Assembly (NCBI GenBank): GCA_902773365.1
Contig: CACYEG010000072.1
Coordinates: 1 to 6,344 of the forward strand
Source of the DNA: an uncultured Erysipelotrichaceae bacterium
GTDB lineage: Bacteria; Bacillota_I; Bacilli_A; RF39; UBA660
Direction of reading: 5' to 3'
DNA: 6,344 nt
Shown here one piece after another: positions 6,099 to 6,344 of this stretch. A program made the translations under genes and the position numbers. The notes under the pieces are model-generated. The model made no database searches and had not been told where the DNA came from. It worked only from the letters and a program-made list of their open reading frames with translations. The first letter of the stretch is position 1; every line of letters starts with the position of its first letter.

Positions 6099-6344
6099 AT
6101 GAAGAAGAAAATAATATTTTTATTAGCGTGTATGTTGATGATAATGCCAGGTATAGCTAATGCAGCGATTCGAGTAGAGCCAGTAGGACCAGTTACTTCT
6201 CCATGCAGGTGTTTTCCTAATGACAATCTATGTACCAATTGCAGAGTAATCAGCCCTCCTCTATTTACAATATGTGAGAAGAGTGGGAAAAATTGTACTG
6301 AAATTAATACTGATACAATAAATAATAACCAAAAGTACGATTTA
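6099..6344 (+). CDS. Secreted cysteine-rich protein of unknown function (5' part)
   Basis: The first 82 codons of a gene that runs off the window. Residues 1-22 form a classic Sec signal peptide: MKKK, a hydrophobic stretch (IIFLLACMLMIM), then PGIANA with an ANA|A cleavage site. The mature part seen so far has six cysteines within 31 residues (C36, C38, C45, C48, C59, C66), arranged CxC-x6-CxxC-x10-C-x6-C, with several prolines (EPVGPVTSP). It then becomes Asn/Thr-rich. Six cysteines could form three disulfides or bind metal; neither is shown. LLAC at residues 8-11 resembles a lipobox, but the hydrophobic core continues well beyond it, so signal peptidase I cleavage is more likely. It has its own promoter and ribosome site, independent of alaS. 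I do not recognise the family, and the missing C-terminus could carry an anchor or a catalytic domain. Confidence 0.85.
   Translation, partial: MKKKIIFLLACMLMIMPGIANAAIRVEPVGPVTSPCRCFPNDNLCTNCRVISPPLFTICEKSGKNCTEINTDTINNNQKYDL

Noticed and set aside
6123..6134. Lipoprotein signal (LLAC at residues 8-11)
   Set aside because: The hydrophobic core would be only about six residues before the Cys, while the hydrophobic stretch continues to a clear ANA|A site.
1..6344. Mycoplasma-type code with TGA as tryptophan
   Set aside because: All Trp codons are TGG, and TGA ends ymfF in an ATGA overlap with ymfH; none of the recognised genes has an internal TGA.
1..6344. CRISPR array, insertion sequence, tRNA or rRNA gene
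   Set aside because: No regularly spaced repeats, transposase motifs, terminal inverted repeats or cloverleaf-like segments were seen on either strand.

Overview
The window is strongly AT-rich (about 30% G+C by eye), and every gene I can support lies on the plus strand. Signals of a low-G+C Bacillota-type genome are purine-rich Shine-Dalgarno sites matched to the GGAGGTGATC complement of 16S rRNA, sigma-A-like promoters with 17-base spacers, and the YmfF/YmfH pair of M16 peptidase homologues. TGA is used as a stop in an ATGA overlap and all tryptophans are TGG, so the standard bacterial code fits. I suspect an uncultured Bacilli or Clostridia lineage, possibly of the reduced, mollicute-related gut type, but the sequence does not prove this.

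Region 1 (1-3948) is a transcription unit bounded by terminators. A hairpin at 1-29 closes whatever lies upstream. A promoter with a perfect TATAAT then drives sufB (Fe-S cluster scaffold), followed after 46 bases by ymfF and, in a 4-base overlap, ymfH. A hairpin covers the ymfH stop codon. YmfF lacks the zinc motif but keeps the substrate-binding Arg/Tyr pair, and YmfH keeps HxxEH but lacks that pair. The two therefore look like complementary halves of one heterodimeric M16B peptidase.

Region 2 (3939-4269) has no conventional gene but is not blank. It carries a good promoter (TTGACT-17-TAAAAT), a 57-codon open stretch without a usable start that looks like a gene remnant, a 38-codon TTG-initiated frame behind a near-perfect AAAGGAGG, and the alaS promoter (TTGATT-17-TATACT). 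No T-box signature is visible.

Region 3 (4270-6033) is alaS, encoding an unusually short alanyl-tRNA synthetase. It has complete aminoacylation and editing domains but stops just after the editing domain, so the helical linker and C-Ala (DHHA1) domain are absent. A perfect 11-bp terminator stem overlaps its stop codon.

Region 4 (6034-6344) has its own promoter (TTGAAA-17-TATCAT) and the start of a gene for a secreted, cysteine-rich protein of unknown function, cut by the window edge.

I found no complete new biological system. The items most worth a second look are the C-Ala-less AlaRS with its compact private promoter and terminator, the transcribed-looking intergenic stretch before it, the sufB-ymfF-ymfH operon, and the cysteine-rich secreted protein.
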